Shown: positions 62,045-64,000 of the stretch, piece by piece | Numbering within the stretch: position 1 is the stretch's first letter | Layout of the letters: each line of letters begins with the position of its first letter | Assembly: GCF_900220995.1 (NCBI RefSeq) | Contig: NZ_OBQF01000001.1 | Span: forward strand, 62,001 to 126,000 | Direction: 5' to 3' | DNA length: 64,000 nt | DNA from: Salinicoccus kekensis | Lineage (GTDB): Bacteria > Bacillota > Bacilli > Staphylococcales > Salinicoccaceae | Program-made: the position numbers and the translations under genes | The notes under the pieces: model-generated | What the model was told of the DNA's origin: nothing | The model's input: the letters and a program-made list of their open reading frames with translations, nothing else | Databases searched by the model: none

Positions 62045-62259
62045 TATAAATTCTCCACCTTAAATTGTGAATTGTTTTCTTTTTCGTAATTCAGGTGAGC
62101 ATCGCTGAGTTCCTCGATGAATTCGATGTTGTAGCCGGAGTCGTTTAAAATCCTCCGCACTTCCGTTTCTGACTCGGCTTCGAAATACTTTGTGAACGTG
62201 TCTTCACGGATGATGCGGTCTGTCAGGTTTTCCTGGTAAAACACTTTGAATACTGCCAT
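62044..62259 (-). CDS. rpoY: RNA polymerase epsilon subunit (DUF1447)
   Basis: 71 residues beginning [14 protein letters not shown], with [17 protein letters not shown] near the end; the family's normal size. It binds core RNA polymerase. ATG 62259 is chosen because AAAGGAGA lies seven bases upstream; an ATG at 62265 would overlap it. The upstream leader is long and contains a terminator-like hairpin. Confidence 0.95.
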   Translation of the reverse strand: MAVFKVFYQENLTDRIIREDTFTKYFEAESETEVRRILNDSGYNIEFIEELSDAHLNYEKENNSQFKVENL

Positions 62260-62303
62260 TTCCATTTCTCCTTTTTATATATATATTGGTTTTTATTATC
62301 ATC

Positions 62304-62464
62304 AAAAAAATTGTGCTCAATATAAGTTAAGCACAATTTTAGGATTAATCTTTCTTCCTGAATTCACTGCCTAATAAACTTCTTCTCCCAGGGATGCGTC
62401 CCGGCCACTCTGCATCTCCAGCGTAACCGTCACGTCAGGATGGCCACATCCCCCATATACACTT
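62304..62464 (-). ncRNA. Candidate structured leader or small RNA upstream of rpoY
   Basis: On the minus strand a promoter-like TTGCAT-N17-TAGAAT (62499-62471) is followed by about 160 bases with several small hairpins (GGATGTGGCCATCC; CGTGAC/GTTACG) and then the stem ATTGTGCT / AGCACAAT (62337-62310) with seven Ts. It could be a free small RNA or an attenuator in the rpoY-rnjA leader. I recognise no known RNA family. Confidence 0.4.
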
Positions 62465-62533
62465 ATTTTTATTCTACAATATAGACGACCGGCATGCAAA
62501 GACTTTATAATGGAAGTGAATGGAGGGAAGCAT

Positions 62534-62797
62534 GTGAAAGCACAAGACTTATTGAAGCGGATCATGATGGAGTCGGAACGCGAAGACCGTGAGTTCAGCC
62601 GTCTCGAGTTCAATGTCCGTGACAGGGGCGTCGTCATGAACTACGAATACTCGGACGGGACAGGCACGGGGGACATCCACCGGCCGAGGCACGTCAAGGA
62701 TCCTGAAGTGTTGGACCTGGAGACGTTCGATGAACTGAAGCCATTGCTCTATGAAAAAAACATCCCGTTCAAGGAACGCCGGGATGATTTCCTGTAA
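62534..62797 (+). CDS. Small conserved-looking hypothetical protein
   Basis: 87 residues, charged, no membrane helix or signal (MKAQDLLKRIMMESEREDRE at the start; PFKERRDDFL at the end). GTG 62534 is chosen because TGGAGGG stands six bases upstream; ATG 62510 in frame has no site. I do not recognise the family. It lies between rpoY and def, divergent from the first and convergent with the second, and ends in a shared bidirectional terminator. Confidence 0.7.
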   Translation: MKAQDLLKRIMMESEREDREFSRLEFNVRDRGVVMNYEYSDGTGTGDIHRPRHVKDPEVLDLETFDELKPLLYEKNIPFKERRDDFL

Positions 62798-62823
62798 AAC
62801 CCGTGGATTCACGGGTTTTTTTA
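62798..62823. terminator. Bidirectional terminator between the 87-aa gene and def
   Basis: Stem AACCCGTG / CACGGGTT, four-base loop, seven Ts on the plus side. Confidence 0.85.
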
Positions 62824-63375
62824 TTATTCCAATGGTTTTGCGCCGATTTTCGGATCGTTCGGGAAATCCTTGTCGATGTGGTCATAGAATAATATGCCGT
62901 CGAGATGGTCGAGTTCATGCTGGAGTATGACAGCAAGATACCCTTTCGCCTTGATCTCGATCGGTTTCCCGTCGATCGTCGTCGCTGTGATGCGCACCCG
63001 CTGGTACCGGTGGACGAGCCCCTCATATTCCTCATCGATGCTCAAGCACCCCTCGCCGCCCGGCAGGTATGTCTCGGTCACCGAATGGCTCTTCACTTTC
63101 GGGTTGATCAGCATATAATCGTATTCCGCTTCGCCTTCTTCATTCTCCACATAAATGGCGAGCATCCTCTTATCGAGGCCGATCTGGGGTGCGGCGATGC
63201 CGACGCCCGGTCGCAGACCGTACTTCTCCGCGGTCTCCGGATTTTGGGAGTTGATGAGGTATTCCCTCATTTCTTCCAGCTGTGAAATGGTTTCTTCGTC
63301 TATATCAGTAATCTCAGAGGCCTTCTTCCTTAAGACCGGATCCGGATCACGTACGATGTCTTTCATTGTTAACAC
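62824..63375 (-). CDS. def: Peptide deformylase
   Basis: 183 residues, class II (Gram-positive) form. Motif 1 GVGIAAPQIG, motif 2 EGCLSIDE with the Cys metal ligand, motif 3 QHELDHLDG with the two His ligands and catalytic Glu. It removes the formyl group of nascent proteins. GTG 63375 is preceded by AGGAGGG at six bases. Confidence 0.97.
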   Translation of the reverse strand: MLTMKDIVRDPDPVLRKKASEITDIDEETISQLEEMREYLINSQNPETAEKYGLRPGVGIAAPQIGLDKRMLAIYVENEEGEAEYDYMLINPKVKSHSVTETYLPGGEGCLSIDEEYEGLVHRYQRVRITATTIDGKPIEIKAKGYLAVILQHELDHLDGILFYDHIDKDFPNDPKIGAKPLE

Positions 63376-63481
63376 GGTAAACCCTCCTGTTTTTGTGTAG
63401 GAATATTTATAGTATACTATAAATGGACATGATAGATAACATCTGGTGACTATTTAAAATGGATAATGTGGGGGATTTTTA

Positions 63482-64000
63482 ATGAGGAAGATTGCCGGCT
63501 CCATGATCGCAGGTTTGATCTTTATACTTGGCGCATGCAGCAGTGAAATGGATGAACTGGAAGACTTCTATACTGATTTCCAGGAAACGCTTGAAATTGA
63601 AGAGGAGATCCGTGACATCAGCAGTGACTACAATGCACTCGAAAATGAGCGGGGACAGATTCAGGACAACTTATCGACGGCGGAACGCAGTGAATTGACG
63701 GATATGGGCGAGGCACTTGAAACGAATACCGAAGAACGTCTCGAACTGATCAGGGCTGAAGAGGCGGTCATGGCGGAGTCTGAGGAGAAAGCGGCTGAAG
63801 CGGCGGAAGGTATCGAGGACATCGATAACGAAGAATACCGCCAGCATGCCGAGGGGCTGATCACCGCAGCCGATGAACGCTATGATGTGCACGACGACCT
63901 GATGAATGTGTTCGGGAGGGTGCTGGATAAGGAGATGGGGCTGTTTGAACACCTGCAGTCCGAAGAGTTGAGCCAGGACACCATCGACGACCGCATCAAC
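63482..64000 (+). CDS. YkyA-like helical lipoprotein, 3' end missing
   Basis: The 173 residues inside the window start MRKIAGSMIAGLIFILGACS; the lipobox is LGAC. The rest is strongly helical and acidic with coiled-coil spacing, in the pattern of YkyA (PF10368, putative cell-wall-binding lipoprotein), which is near def or pdhA in related genomes. ATG 63482 has GGGGGA upstream. The frame is open to the last base. Divergent from def. Confidence 0.8.
   Translation, partial: MRKIAGSMIAGLIFILGACSSEMDELEDFYTDFQETLEIEEEIRDISSDYNALENERGQIQDNLSTAERSELTDMGEALETNTEERLELIRAEEAVMAESEEKAAEAAEGIEDIDNEEYRQHAEGLITAADERYDVHDDLMNVFGRVLDKEMGLFEHLQSEELSQDTIDDRIN

Overview
The window looks like a chromosomal segment of a moderately halophilic or alkaliphilic member of the Staphylococcaceae, most likely Salinicoccus or Jeotgalicoccus rather than Staphylococcus itself. 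Reasons: codon use is GC-richer than in Staphylococcus; there is an OleT/BS-beta type P450 (CYP152), NhaC and CaxA-type cation antiporters; and the gene order folD / purE...purD, ptsHI, cydAB, ktrA-type gene, rnjA-rpoY, def follows the staphylococcal chromosome. No rRNA, tRNA, insertion sequence, prophage or CRISPR array was seen.

Layout. 1-8949: end of a surface-polysaccharide cluster (CapD-like dehydratase, flippase, candidate polymerase, CapK-like adenylating enzyme, nucleotide-sugar dehydrogenase, DegT aminotransferase, FemAB/GNAT-like transferase, YdcF). 8990-17229: accessory and stress genes, including a duplicated pair (YdcF plus a CxGTC-motif family), an MFS exporter, NhaC, an aldehyde dehydrogenase and a BNR beta-propeller protein. 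17322-25196: CYP152 P450, ferredoxin-NADP reductase, a Fur-controlled siderophore ABC importer and an APC permease. 25388-31473: a membrane diguanylate cyclase divergent from a receiver / HEAT / processive GT2 / glycosidase-CBM9 operon, a possible second exopolysaccharide system. 31628-37930: lipoprotein, small stress protein, PfpI/DJ-1 protein, NsrR with divergent flavohemoglobin, cation antiporter, NERD protein. 38203-49561: folD and the divergent purine operon purEKCLFMNHD, which lacks purS and purQ. 50291-64000: small stress protein, HutG, rRNA methyltransferase, ptsHI, cydAB, K+ channel regulator, RNase J1/RpoY, Def, YkyA-like lipoprotein.

Regulation readable from the sequence: a 20-bp palindromic Fur site, paired PurR-type sites, a cre site inside a lipoprotein promoter, Rex- and NsrR-like sites before hmp, and a set of SigmaB-type promoters (GTTTNN-N13/14-GGGTAN) before aldehyde dehydrogenase, the P450, PfpI and two tiny hydrophilic proteins.

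The most unusual non-coding signal is a series of intergenic tandem arrays. Four share a strict 41-bp period and a common architecture (CTCGT-N7-ACGAG-N6-TTAAAC-N12 in one orientation); three others have 51- or 52-bp periods. Every convergent gene gap longer than about 100 bp carries such an array or a long composite hairpin.
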